Origin: Caulobacter vibrioides OR37
GTDB taxonomy: Bacteria; Pseudomonadota; Alphaproteobacteria; Caulobacterales; Caulobacteraceae
Direction: 5' to 3'
NCBI RefSeq assembly: GCF_000372645.1
Contig: NZ_APMP01000006.1
Span: 1 to 64,000, forward strand
DNA: 64,000 nucleotides
Positions 53,928 through 62,717 of this stretch are shown here, piece after piece. Within the stretch, counting starts at the first letter, position 1; each line of letters begins with the position of its first letter. The translations under genes were made by a program, and so were the position numbers. The notes beneath the pieces are model-generated. The model made no database searches. It was given only the letters and a program-made list of their open reading frames with translations, and was not told the DNA's origin.

Positions 53928-55001
53928 GTGAGCGACGCTGAAGGCTACGAGGCTATCGCCGACGCGGAGGTCGACCTGGCGGGTCGCCGCCGAAAAAGGA
54001 CCTTGGGTCAAAGGCTGCGCTGGCCGTTGATGATTGGCGTACCGGTCCTGATCCTGGTCGGCGTCGGCGTCGCCATCCTGACGGGCGGCAAGTCGGAAAC
54101 CACCGACAACGCCTATGTCCAGGCCAGCCGCACGGCGATCAGCGCCAGCATCGGCGGTCGCGTGACCGAGATCGACGTCCGCGAGAACCAGCCGGTCAAG
54201 AAGGGTCAGGTGCTGTTCCGCCTGGATCCGGCCGACTATCAGGTCGCCGTGTCCGAAGCCGAGGCCGCCCTCGCCCAGGCCCGCTTCGACGTCCAGGGTC
54301 GCCGCGCCATCTACGACCAGCGCCTGGCCGACCTGGCCGCAGCGCGGGAAACCTTCGGCTACGCCCAGCGTGAAGCGGCCCGCCAGCGCGATCTCGCCGC
54401 CGCCGGCGTCGCCACCAAGGCGCAGGCGGACGAGGCCAAGCACGCCGCCGACCAAGCCCAGCGCCAGATCGCCGTGGTCCAGCAACAGGTCGCCGCGGCC
54501 CTGGCCGATCTGGGCGGCCGGGCCGACACGCCGGCGGATCGCCAACCCAAGGTCCTGGAGGCGCAGGCCCGCCTGGAGCGCGCCAAGCTGGATCGCTCCT
54601 ACGCCGCCGTGATCGCGCCGAGCGACGGGGTCGTCGCCAAGGTCGAACAGCTGCAGGTCGGCCAGCGCGTCGAGCAGTCCAAGCCGCTGTTCTGGCTGAT
54701 CTCGGGCAAGCCGTGGATCGAGGCCAACTTCAAGGAAGACCAGTTGGCCCACATGCGCATCGGTCAGCCGGCGACGGTCAAGGTCGACGCCTATGACAAG
54801 GCGCTGAAAGCCCACGTCGAGAGCTTCAGTCCCGGCACCGGCTCCAGCTTCGCCCTGCTGCCGGCCGAGAACGCCACCGGCAACTGGGTCAAGGTGGTCC
54901 AGCGCGTGCCCGTGCGCCTGGCGCTTGACGAGGCCGCCCCCGCCAATCTCGGCGCGGGCCTCAGCGCCAAGGTCAAGGTCGACGTCCGGTCGGGTCGCTA
55001 G
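53928..55001 (+). CDS. emrA: EmrA/HlyD-type membrane-fusion protein of a multidrug efflux pump
   Basis: 357 residues from GTG 53928, with GGAG seven bases upstream. One N-terminal membrane anchor (about 25-47, RWPLMIGVPVLILVGVGVAILTGG), then the membrane-fusion core: TTDNAYVQASRTAISASIGGRVTEIDVRENQPVKKGQVLFRLD (lipoyl half), a long alpha-helical hairpin (about 105-200), the second lipoyl half YAAVIAPSDGVVAKVEQLQVGQRV, and a beta-barrel. It bridges EmrB to the outer-membrane channel. The emrB start follows one base after the stop. Confidence 0.9.
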   Translation: MSDAEGYEAIADAEVDLAGRRRKRTLGQRLRWPLMIGVPVLILVGVGVAILTGGKSETTDNAYVQASRTAISASIGGRVTEIDVRENQPVKKGQVLFRLDPADYQVAVSEAEAALAQARFDVQGRRAIYDQRLADLAAARETFGYAQREAARQRDLAAAGVATKAQADEAKHAADQAQRQIAVVQQQVAAALADLGGRADTPADRQPKVLEAQARLERAKLDRSYAAVIAPSDGVVAKVEQLQVGQRVEQSKPLFWLISGKPWIEANFKEDQLAHMRIGQPATVKVDAYDKALKAHVESFSPGTGSSFALLPAENATGNWVKVVQRVPVRLALDEAAPANLGAGLSAKVKVDVRSGR

Positions 55002-55002
55002 G

Positions 55003-56529
55003 ATGTCCCAAGACGGCCACGCGCGTGACGTCGCCAACCGGATCCCGATCACGATCTCGGTGATGCTGGCGACGATCATGATCTCACTGGACACCACGAT
55101 CGCCAACGTCGCCCTGCCCCACATCCAGGGCAGCGTCTCGGCCTCGACCGACCAGATCACCTGGGTGCTGACCTCCTACATCGTGGCCTCGACGATCATG
55201 ACGCCGCTGACCGGCTTCCTGACCGAGCGGATGGGACGGAAGATGGTGCTGATCGTCTCGATCATCGGCTTCACCGTCGCGTCGATGCTGTGCGGGATCG
55301 CCGGCAACCTGGTCGAGATCGTGCTGTTCCGCCTGCTGCAGGGTCTGTTCGGCGCGGCGCTGATCCCGTTGTCCCAGGCCGTTCTGCTGGACATCAACCC
55401 GCCCGAGCGCCACGGCCAGGCCATGGCCGTCTGGGGCGCCGGCGCGGTGCTGGGTCCGCTGCTCGGCCCGGGCCTGGGCGGCTGGCTGACCGACAATCTC
55501 GACTGGCGGTGGGTGTTCTTCATCAACCTGCCGATCGGTATTCTGGCCTTTTGCGGCGTCTTCTTTTTCCTGTCGGAGAAGAAGAGCGCCGAGAAGCGTC
55601 GCTTCGACACCCTGGGCTTCCTCGCCCTCGCGGTCGCCATCGGCGCCTTCCAGCTGATGCTGGACCGCGGCCCGAGCCAGGACTGGCTGGGCTCGACGGA
55701 GATCTGGACCGAGCTGATCGTGGCGGTCATCGCCATCTGGATTTTCGGCGTGCAACTAGCCACGGCCGAGAAGCCCTTCGTGGCCCGCGAACTGCTGGCC
55801 GATGGCAACTTCGTCACGTGCTGTATCTTCGGCTTCTTTATCGGCATCCTGCTCTACAGCACGCTCTCCCTGCTTCCGCCGCTGATGCAGACGCTGCTGG
55901 GCTATCCCGTGGCCTTCACCGGCCTTGTGTCGATGCCTCGGGGGTTGGGCTCGTTCATCGCGATGTTCACGGTGGGCCAGCTGATGAGCCGAATGAACAT
56001 CAAGCTGATCCTGACCATCGGCCTAGCCGTCAGCGCGATCTCGCTCTGGCAGATGAGTCACTACAATCTCGAGATGGACACCACGCTCTTGATCACCTCG
56101 GGCTTCCTGTCCGGCGCGGGCACGGGGCTGATCTTCGTGCCGCTCAGCACGATCGCCTTCGCCAAGGTCGCGCCGCAGTTTCGCGCCGAGGGCGCGGGCC
56201 TGTTCACGCTGATCCGCAACATCGGCTCGGCCGCCGGCATCTCGATCATGCAGGCCCTGTTCGTCAGCGGCGTCGAGAAGCACCACGCGGTTCTCGTCGA
56301 GCACGCACGGCCGGACAATCCGCTCTACCAGGCCTACGCGCCGACGGCCTTCTCGACCGACGCGGCCTTGGCGGCCCTGAACGGCGCCATAGGCCGCCAG
56401 GCCGCCATGTTGTCCTATCTGGACGACTTCCGGCTGATGCTGGTGATCACCATCGCCTGCGCGCCGCTCATTCTCCTCATGCGAACCCCGAAACAGGGGG
56501 CCAAGGCCGTCAATGTCGCCGACCACTAA
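55003..56529 (+). CDS. emrB: EmrB-type drug/proton antiporter (DHA2 MFS, 14 TM)
   Basis: 508 residues from ATG 55003. DHA2 signatures: ISLDTTIANVALPHIQGSVSASTDQITWVLTSYIVASTIMTPLTGFL, LTERMGRKMVLI (motif A), RLLQGLFGAALIPLSQAVLL (motif C region) and GAVLGPLLGPGLGGWLTD. 14 predicted membrane helices. It exports hydrophobic compounds using the proton gradient. Its 3' end overlaps the NodT gene by 17 bases. Confidence 0.93.
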   Translation: MSQDGHARDVANRIPITISVMLATIMISLDTTIANVALPHIQGSVSASTDQITWVLTSYIVASTIMTPLTGFLTERMGRKMVLIVSIIGFTVASMLCGIAGNLVEIVLFRLLQGLFGAALIPLSQAVLLDINPPERHGQAMAVWGAGAVLGPLLGPGLGGWLTDNLDWRWVFFINLPIGILAFCGVFFFLSEKKSAEKRRFDTLGFLALAVAIGAFQLMLDRGPSQDWLGSTEIWTELIVAVIAIWIFGVQLATAEKPFVARELLADGNFVTCCIFGFFIGILLYSTLSLLPPLMQTLLGYPVAFTGLVSMPRGLGSFIAMFTVGQLMSRMNIKLILTIGLAVSAISLWQMSHYNLEMDTTLLITSGFLSGAGTGLIFVPLSTIAFAKVAPQFRAEGAGLFTLIRNIGSAAGISIMQALFVSGVEKHHAVLVEHARPDNPLYQAYAPTAFSTDAALAALNGAIGRQAAMLSYLDDFRLMLVITIACAPLILLMRTPKQGAKAVNVADH

Positions 56530-57964
56530 GCTGCTCGCCGCCCTGCTGGCGGCCACCTCCCTGACCGCCTGCGCGACGGTGGGACCGAACTTCGAGAAGC
56601 CCGACGCGCCGAAGACCGCTTCAGCGCTCGGCGCGGGCGAGACCGCGCCCAACGCCGCGCGCCTCGATTCCGGCGCGAGCGTCGCCGGCCCCTGGTGGAA
56701 GGCTCTGGGCTCGCCCGAGCTGGACGCGGTCATCCGCCAGGCCCTCAAGGACAGCCCCACGCTCGCCGAGGCCGACGCGACCCTGGCCCAGGCCTCCTCG
56801 GCCCTGGCCGAGGCGCGGGGCGTGGCGGGCCCGCAGGTCAGCGGCAACGCCGGCCTCACCCGGCAGCGCGCCAATCTGCAAGCCTTCGGCTTCACCGGAT
56901 TTGGCGACATCAAGCTGAGCAACCCGACCTTCAGCCTGTACTCGGTCGGCGGCGCGGTCAGCTACGACCTTGATCTCTGGGGCGGCAACCGGCGCCGGAT
57001 CGAAGGCGCGACGGCCCGGGCCGAGGCGGAGGGCCGGCGCGCCGAGGCGGCCTATCTCAGCCTCACCGCCAATGTCGCCCTGCAGGCGGCGACCATCGCC
57101 ACCCTGCGCGCCCAGATCGCCTGCGTGGAACAGATGATCGCCGACGACCAGGCCAATATCGAGCTCGTCCGCAAGGCCAATGCCCTGGGCGGCTCGACGA
57201 ACCTGGCCAATGTCGCCGCCGCCAGCCAGCTGGAACAGGACCGCGCCCAACTGCCCGCCCTGCAAGGCGAGCTGGCCGCCGCGCGTCACGCGCTGGCCGT
57301 GTTGGTCGGCAAGGCGCCCGCCGACTGGAGCGCCCCGACCTTCGACCTGTCGACCTTGGCCCTCAGCGCGCCCGTGCCCGTCGCCCTGCCCTCGCGGATC
57401 GTGCGCCAGCGTCCGGACATCCTGGCCGCCGAGGCCGAGCTCCACGCGGCCACGGCCGATATCGGGGTGGCGACCGCGGACCTCTATCCGAACATCCGCC
57501 TGACCGCGTCCCTGACCCAGGGGGCGCTGAAGCCGGGAGATCTGTTCTCCTATGACGCCAGCGGCTGGGCTCTGGGCCCGAGCCTGACGGCGCCGATCTT
57601 CGACGGCGGCGCGTTGAAGGCGCGTCGCCAGCGGGCGCGCGAGGCCGCCCGCGCCGCCAGCGCGCGCTATCAAGAGACCGTGCTCAAGGCGTTCGGACAG
57701 GTCGCCGACGCGCTGTCGGCCCTCTCGGCGGACGAAACCGCGCTGGCCGCCCAGCAACGCGCCGAACAGCAGGCGAGCGAACGGCTGCGCTTGGCCCGTC
57801 TGGCGTTCGATAAGGGCGGCGGCACCTTGCTGGAGGTGACCGATGCTCAACGCACGCTGAACGCGGCCCGCTCGGCCCGATCGCGCGCGGAGGGCCAGCG
57901 GCTGGTCGACGCGATCCGCCTGTTCGCCGCCACCGGCGCCGATTGGCGCGCCGGTCAGGGCTGA
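56513..57964 (+). CDS. NodT/OprM-type outer-membrane efflux lipoprotein
   Basis: 483 residues with lipobox LTAC (Cys20) and the RND/MFS outer-membrane-factor fold: paired helical repeats around WWKALGSPELDAVIRQALKDSPTL, YDLDLWGGNRRRIEGA, RPDILAAEAELHAATADIGVATADLYPNIRLTASL, and RLARLAFDKGGGTLLEVTDAQRTLNAARSARSRA. It forms the trimeric TolC-like exit duct of the EmrAB pump. The last codons overlap the 3' end of a small convergent gene by 10 bases. Confidence 0.93.
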   Translation: MSPTTKLLAALLAATSLTACATVGPNFEKPDAPKTASALGAGETAPNAARLDSGASVAGPWWKALGSPELDAVIRQALKDSPTLAEADATLAQASSALAEARGVAGPQVSGNAGLTRQRANLQAFGFTGFGDIKLSNPTFSLYSVGGAVSYDLDLWGGNRRRIEGATARAEAEGRRAEAAYLSLTANVALQAATIATLRAQIACVEQMIADDQANIELVRKANALGGSTNLANVAAASQLEQDRAQLPALQGELAAARHALAVLVGKAPADWSAPTFDLSTLALSAPVPVALPSRIVRQRPDILAAEAELHAATADIGVATADLYPNIRLTASLTQGALKPGDLFSYDASGWALGPSLTAPIFDGGALKARRQRAREAARAASARYQETVLKAFGQVADALSALSADETALAAQQRAEQQASERLRLARLAFDKGGGTLLEVTDAQRTLNAARSARSRAEGQRLVDAIRLFAATGADWRAGQG

Positions 57965-58284
57965 GGCGCGATTCCCGCGCGCAGCCGGGCGGCGACATCG
58001 CCCAGGGTGATCGCCGAAAGGGCTTCGTTGACTTCCAGGACGCCTTGGCCGTGCTGCTGCGACAGGTTGCCGGTGAAGTCCGTCAGGGCGGTGACGTGCT
58101 GCGCGAGGAGGTCGACCATGTGCAGCTCCTGCAGCACCGACATCCGGTGCTCGGACGGCACCACCTCCAGCAGCTTGCCCAGGGCCACGTCCAGGTGACC
58201 GCAGGCCACGGCCGCGATGGACATCTCCGACGAGATCGCCTTCAGCACTGTCTCGACGTTCGCGGGCGCCAGCTTGTCCGACAT
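57955..58284 (-). CDS. Small soluble helical protein, unknown function
   Basis: 109 residues from ATG 58284 (MSDKLAPANVETVLKAIS). Almost entirely helical, no membrane segment or signal. Heptad-like spacing (VLQELHMVDLLAQHVTALTDFTGNLSQQ) suggests a four-helix bundle. It lacks the conserved catalytic His of HPt domains, although the look is similar. A longer reading from 58353 is possible but unsupported by a ribosome site. Its 3' end overlaps that of the efflux lipoprotein gene, a convergent overlap. No family recognised. Confidence 0.65.
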   Translation of the reverse strand: MSDKLAPANVETVLKAISSEMSIAAVACGHLDVALGKLLEVVPSEHRMSVLQELHMVDLLAQHVTALTDFTGNLSQQHGQGVLEVNEALSAITLGDVAARLRAGIAPQP

Positions 58285-58399
58285 CAAAAACCCCCTGATT
58301 CGCTCAAGGCAGGTCAACACGCGTCGGCCCGCGACGGCAAGGCCTTGATTCATGCGGCGAATTATCGCGCCGGAGGACAGGGCGCGCCCATGGACAACG

Positions 58400-59185
58400 T
58401 CAGATGGCGGTGCGACGCAGCAATTCGTCGCGGCGCTCCGCCATTTCCAGCCGGGTGCGTTCCAGGGCGTCGCGCTCGGCCATGGCCAGCAGAGCCTCGA
58501 CCGTGCGGTTGAGATGCTCGTGGATCACCCGGCGCGCCTCCTTGGGATCGCGATCGCGCAAGGCGGCGACAATGCTCCGATGATCCTCGGCGAAGACCTC
58601 CGGCGCGGCCAGGCGCACGCGGCGCAGCTGGCCGGCGCAGTCCGGAAATTGGCGGCGCAGCGTCCAGATTTCCTCGACCGCCGCGACGATGGCGGCGTTG
58701 CGGGTGGCGTGGGCCACGGACAGATGGAAGTCATGCTCCAGCCGCTCGCCTTCCTCGGTGGCGGCCAGGCTGGCCATGTCGCGGGCCATGCGCTCCAAGG
58801 CCGCCACCTGCTCGTCGCTGACCGCCGCGGCGGCCAGGGCGCAGGCTTCGCCTTCGAACAATCGCCGAGCCTCGGTCAGTTCCAAGGCGCTGATCTCCGG
58901 CTCCGCCGCATCGTCCTCCGACTTGCCGCGCGCGATGACATAGACGCCGGAGCCCTGACGAGCCTCGACCAATCCCTGGAACTCCAGCGCGATCATCGCG
59001 TCGCGGACCGTCGGACGGCTGACCCCGAACGAGTCGGCCAGCCCCCGTTCCGACGGCAGGCGATCCCCGGGCGCGTAGCGTCCCTCGGCGATCGAGGCCG
59101 CGATCGAGCGCGCCACCTGCTGGTATAGTTTCTGGGGATCCGGCGCGCCGCGCATCAACCCTCGCTTGGGATTCTGAAGCGCCAT
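58400..59185 (-). CDS. GntR/FCD-family transcriptional regulator (kdu cluster)
   Basis: About 261 residues. N-terminal GntR winged HTH (GRYAPGDRLPSERGLADSFGVSRPTVRDAMIALEFQGLVEARQGSGVYV) and a C-terminal all-helical FCD effector domain with metal-ligand residues in HDFHLSVAHATRNAAIV and EDHRSIVAALRDRDPKEARRVIHEHL. ATG 59185 begins 1 base after the stop of the GH105 gene; ATG 59155 is possible. Together with kduI and GH105 it forms a minus-strand unit, so it probably senses a uronate intermediate (KdgR/UxuR-like). Strongly paralogous to the regulator at 61596. Confidence 0.9.
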   Translation of the reverse strand: MALQNPKRGLMRGAPDPQKLYQQVARSIAASIAEGRYAPGDRLPSERGLADSFGVSRPTVRDAMIALEFQGLVEARQGSGVYVIARGKSEDDAAEPEISALELTEARRLFEGEACALAAAAVSDEQVAALERMARDMASLAATEEGERLEHDFHLSVAHATRNAAIVAAVEEIWTLRRQFPDCAGQLRRVRLAAPEVFAEDHRSIVAALRDRDPKEARRVIHEHLNRTVEALLAMAERDALERTRLEMAERRDELLRRTAI

Positions 59186-59186
59186 C

Positions 59187-60383
59187 TTAGCGCGTGGCCA
59201 GGCCTTGGGAAGCTTGCGCCAGGGCGCGAACCTCGCTGGCCGCCAGCAGGAAGGCGCCGACGCCGTAGAGCTGGGTGTCATCACGGCCAACCTGATCGGG
59301 CGCGGCGCCGACGCGCTGCACCCAACCCAGGCGCCCGTCCGGCTCGACCGCCGCCGCAAGGGCCTTCCAACCCTTGTCGATCACCCGACCGTAGCGCGCG
59401 CGCGGCAGCAGGCCATGGTTTACGCCCCAGGCCAGGCCATAGACGAAGAAGCCCGTGCCGCTGGTCTCCGGCGTCTTTTGCGGCTCCAGCAGCGAGACGG
59501 GCCAATAGCCGCTCTCGCCCTGCAAGGCGGCGATCCGTTCGGCCATCTGCTTGAAGATCGCTTCGTACTTCTTGCGGCTGGGATGGTTGGCGGGGAGGTC
59601 CTGCAGGATTCGCGCGATGCCGGCGAAGGCCCAGCCATTGCCGCGCCCCCAGAAGATCTTCTGACCCGCATCGCTGCGTTGCCGGATGAAACGGCTGTCG
59701 CGGAAATAGAGGTGGTCGGTCTTGTCGTAGAGATAGTCCGTCGTCGCCCAGAACTCGCGATCGGCGTGCTCCAGATAGCGCTTGTCGCCGCTGACCTTGG
59801 ACAGCGCCACCCAGGTGGGCGGCGCCATGAAGATCGCGTCGCTCCAGCACCAGCGCGCCTGGCAATAAGGATCGCCCTTCTCCGGCTTGGGCTCGAAGTC
59901 CAGCGACACCGTGGACGGATTGGCCAACACCGCATCGAAGCGGGCGCGGATCGGCGTCAGCTTGGCGGGATCGCGCGTGCGGGCGGCGGCCCAGACCCAG
60001 GCCGCGCCGATCGCGTCAGCGTCCGCGTGACGCGGTCGCCCGTCGAAGCCCCAGCCCTCGGCCTCGCCGTGCTGGATCACCGCGCTGGCCAGATAGGGAT
60101 CCTGAACCGCGTCGGCGAAGGTGTAGAGGCCGATATAGAACGCCGCCTGAATCCAGTTACGCGGCGCCGCCGTGTCCCTGCGGAACTGATTGACCGGTAC
60201 GTAGTCGAACTTGTCCATGTGCCGCAGTTGCCAGGCGGCGACCTGGCGGCCGACGGTGTCGACCGAGGCGACCGGTACGCCGACCACGGCGGGGGCGGCG
60301 GCGCGCGGCGCGGCCAGGGCCGGCGCGGCGACGCCCAGCGCGACGGCGGTCGCCGCGGCCTTCAGCAAGGTCTTCAAGCTCAT
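59187..60383 (-). CDS. Exported unsaturated rhamnogalacturonyl/uronyl hydrolase (GH105-like)
   Basis: 398 residues with a signal peptide (AAATAVALGVAAPALA). An (alpha/alpha)6 barrel like YteR/YesR: WCWSDAIFMAPPTWVALSKVSGDKRY with the catalytic Asp, WGRGNGWAFAGIARIL, TSGTGFFVYGLAWGVNHG and the C-terminal DDTQLYGVGAFLLAASE. These enzymes remove the unsaturated uronic acid left by pectate, rhamnogalacturonan or ulvan-type lyases. Overlaps kduI as ATGA at 60380-60383, so kduI and this gene are cotranscribed. GH88 is a less likely alternative. Confidence 0.9.
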   Translation of the reverse strand: MSLKTLLKAAATAVALGVAAPALAAPRAAAPAVVGVPVASVDTVGRQVAAWQLRHMDKFDYVPVNQFRRDTAAPRNWIQAAFYIGLYTFADAVQDPYLASAVIQHGEAEGWGFDGRPRHADADAIGAAWVWAAARTRDPAKLTPIRARFDAVLANPSTVSLDFEPKPEKGDPYCQARWCWSDAIFMAPPTWVALSKVSGDKRYLEHADREFWATTDYLYDKTDHLYFRDSRFIRQRSDAGQKIFWGRGNGWAFAGIARILQDLPANHPSRKKYEAIFKQMAERIAALQGESGYWPVSLLEPQKTPETSGTGFFVYGLAWGVNHGLLPRARYGRVIDKGWKALAAAVEPDGRLGWVQRVGAAPDQVGRDDTQLYGVGAFLLAASEVRALAQASQGLATR

Positions 60384-61249
60384 TTGGCCCCCTCTCCCGT
60401 CCCCGCGCCCACGCCAAGGTCCGACACGGCCAGCACGTCCATGTCGTCGAATTCCAAGTTCTCGCCGCCCATCGACCAGACGAAGCTATAGGCCCCGGTG
60501 CCGACGCCGCTATGGATCGACCAACTGGGCGAGAACACCGCTTCGCCATCGTCCATGAACACCGCGCGCGGCTCGGCGGGATCGCCCATCAGGTGCATGA
60601 CCCGCCCCGGGGCGGCGTCGAAATACATGTAGATCTCGCTGCGCCGACGATGGGTGTGCGGCGGCATCGTGTTCCAGACATTGCCGCTTTCCAGCTCGGT
60701 GAAGCCCATGACCAGCTGGCAGGTGTCGACGATGCCAGGGCGGATGCTCTGGCGGATCACCCGGCGGTTGGCGGCTGACGCCTCTCCCGCGAAGATCACG
60801 CGGGCCTCCTCGCGACGCACCCGCTTGCAGGGGTGGCTGGCGTGGGCCGGATAGCTGACGAAATAGTAGCGGGCTGGCTCGGCCGGATCGTCGCTGGCGA
60901 AGCTGACCGACTCGACCCCTCGGCCGATATAAAGGCTGTCGCGACGATCCAGATCATGGCGCTGGCCGTCGAGGCTCACCGAACCGGGACCGCCGATATT
61001 GATGACGCCGACCTCGCGCCGCTCGCAGAAGAACCGCGCCGCCAGCGCCTTGTCGGTAGGCAGGATCAGCGGTGCGTCGACGGGCATGGCCGAGCCCACC
61101 ACCGCCCGCTCGACCTCCAGATAGCTCAGGCGCAGTTGTCCGGGCTGGAACAGGCCGTCGATGACGAAGGTGTCGCGCAGTTCGCGCGCGGTCATGCGGC
61201 TCATCCCCGCCCGGTCGGCGCTCTCGCGATACTCCATGGCGACGCTCAT
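60380..61249 (-). CDS. kduI: 5-dehydro-4-deoxy-D-glucuronate isomerase
   Basis: Isomerises 5-keto-4-deoxyuronate to 3-deoxy-D-glycero-2,5-hexodiulosonate in pectin and alginate-type uronate breakdown, cytosolic cupin. 289 residues, close to the ~278 usual; start may be MEYRES at 61237. Landmarks: EVGVINIGGPGSVSLDGQRHDLDRRDSLYIGRG, the metal-binding NTMPPHTHRRRSEIYMYF (His-x-His...Glu), and SPSWSIHSGVGTGAYSFVWSMGGEN. Pairs with the exported GH105 hydrolase that supplies its substrate; no kduD is seen in this window. Confidence 0.95.
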   Translation of the reverse strand: MSVAMEYRESADRAGMSRMTARELRDTFVIDGLFQPGQLRLSYLEVERAVVGSAMPVDAPLILPTDKALAARFFCERREVGVINIGGPGSVSLDGQRHDLDRRDSLYIGRGVESVSFASDDPAEPARYYFVSYPAHASHPCKRVRREEARVIFAGEASAANRRVIRQSIRPGIVDTCQLVMGFTELESGNVWNTMPPHTHRRRSEIYMYFDAAPGRVMHLMGDPAEPRAVFMDDGEAVFSPSWSIHSGVGTGAYSFVWSMGGENLEFDDMDVLAVSDLGVGAGTGEGAK

Positions 61250-61595
61250 CGCCGACGCCCGCGAGGCGAGCGCGCGCCGACCGTCAAATCCAAGCGTGGC
61301 CGCTGCTTGGTCCGCATTCGCCCCCCGATTTTTCTCTGGTTTCTAAATCGACTTTACCAATCTGGGCGCGACGCCGTAAAGCCCGATCACACATCCAACG
61401 ACCACGGAGCATCATTCCGTCGCAAGCCAAGAAATCCCGGGCGATGCGATCAATTATCCTGACCAGATTTAACCAACGCGGGCGCCCGTTATACAATTGG
61501 CCAACCCAATGCCAAAAGCCCGGACATGCCAATTGGAACACTGGCGCGAACCGACCAGCGAGGGCCCGAGGGCGATTACTTTTTGAGGAAGGGAC
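61250..61595. promoter_or_regulatory. kduI upstream region with candidate GntR operators
   Basis: 346 bases without a gene. It includes the kduI promoter and several related elements: CTTTACCAATCTGG (61352-61365), CCAGATTTAACCAAC (61462-61476), ACAATTGGCCAAC (about 61493-61505) and GCCAATTGGAAC (about 61528-61539). The repeated TTGG/CCAA symmetry fits FadR/UxuR-type GntR operators. No RNA gene or open frame of note. Confidence 0.5.
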
Positions 61596-62375
61596 CTACT
61601 TCGCGGCGCTGGCGGCGCGGAGGGCGATTTCCTCGCGCTTGGCCGCGAGGCTCTCGCGCGTGCGCTCGATGGCTTCCAGTTCGGCGGTCAGCAGCAGGTT
61701 CTCGATCAGCCCGCCCAGATGCGCCTGCATGGCGCCGCGCGCGGCCTTGGGGTCGCGGGTGCGCAGGGCCTCGACGATCTCCTGGTGTTCGTCCTTCAGC
61801 GGCCGCTTGCGGACGTGCCGGGCCTTTTCCAGCATCTGCATGCAAAGGCGCGAACGGTAGCGCAGGTCCCAGGTGTTCTCGACGATGCGAACAACGGCGT
61901 TGTTGCGCGTGGCGGCCGCGATCGAGATGTGGAACTGGCGGTCGGCCAGCTCGGACTGCTCCTTGGTGGCCTCCTCGCTATTCATCTCGGTGACCAGGGT
62001 TTCGAGATAGGCCAACTCTTCATCGGTGATCAGGGTGGCCGCCAGAGCCGCCGCCTCGCCTTCGAACAGGCGACGCGCCTCGGCCTGCTCGAAGGCTCCG
62101 ATATCGAGGTCCTTCACCGGCGGCGGCGGCTGGTCCAGACGCACATAAACGCCGGAGCCCTGGCGGGCCTCCAGCAGGCCGCGCATTTCCAGGGCGATCA
62201 CGGCGCGACGCACGGTCGGACGCGAGACGCCGAACTCGTCGGCGAGGTCGCGCTCGGACGGCAGGCGCTGGCCCGGCTGGTAGGTTCCATCGGCGATCGC
62301 CCCGCTGATCGCGGCGGCCACCTGTTGATAGAGCCTGGAATCGGTGGGCGGAGCGTCCGGCGAGGAAGTCGACAT
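61596..62375 (-). CDS. GntR/FCD-family transcriptional regulator (second copy)
   Basis: 259 residues from ATG 62375 (MSTSSPDAPPTDSRLYQQV). HTH: GTYQPGQRLPSERDLADEFGVSRPTVRRAVIALEMRGLLEARQGSGVYVR. FCD: RQFHISIAAATRNNAVVRIVENTWDLRYRSRLCMQM and DEHQEIVEALRTRDPKAARGAMQAHLGGLIENLL. The DNA-binding part is nearly the same as the regulator at 58400, so the two may share operators or cross-regulate the uronate genes. The upstream gene-free region carries TGGCCTTACCA twice. A longer reading from 62423 is possible. Confidence 0.9.
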   Translation of the reverse strand: MSTSSPDAPPTDSRLYQQVAAAISGAIADGTYQPGQRLPSERDLADEFGVSRPTVRRAVIALEMRGLLEARQGSGVYVRLDQPPPPVKDLDIGAFEQAEARRLFEGEAAALAATLITDEELAYLETLVTEMNSEEATKEQSELADRQFHISIAAATRNNAVVRIVENTWDLRYRSRLCMQMLEKARHVRKRPLKDEHQEIVEALRTRDPKAARGAMQAHLGGLIENLLLTAELEAIERTRESLAAKREEIALRAASAAK

Positions 62376-62717
62376 CTTGAAAACGGCCGCGGGAGGCGCC
62401 GAGGATCGACGCGCGTTCCGCAAGGACTAACGCGCGTCCCGCCGGCTCACAAGCCATGCCCGACGCCCAGTGGCCTTACCAGGACGCGCGAAACGCGTCG
62501 GGGCGACCGGAGGGAGGACTCCGGCCGCCATCGTCTACCGGCCCCGGGAGGAGGTTGGGCGCAAGATACGCAGCGTCCGTGGTCGACGAGCACGCGTTAC
62601 ACGGAGCGGAGACTCCATTCCGTCGCGCGTCAGCACACTAACGAAATTGGCCAGTCCCGCAACAGGAAATGGCCTTACCAATATCGCCAAACTTATTCGA
62701 CCAATCTGTTAGCGGTC
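62376..62717. promoter_or_regulatory. GntR-gene upstream region with an exact 11-bp repeat
   Basis: 342 bases with no gene. TGGCCTTACCA occurs at 62471-62481 and again at 62670-62680, an imperfect TGG...CCA palindrome, and CGACCAATCTG lies at 62699-62709. AT content rises after 62640, where a promoter is plausible. Candidate autoregulatory sites for the GntR protein; inference. Confidence 0.5.

Noticed and set aside
53853-55160. Open frame antisense to emrA
   Set aside because: No domain; mirrors emrA codon periodicity.
57955-58284. HPt phosphotransfer protein
   Set aside because: The helical pattern is suggestive but no H-x-x-K-G type phosphorylation site is present.
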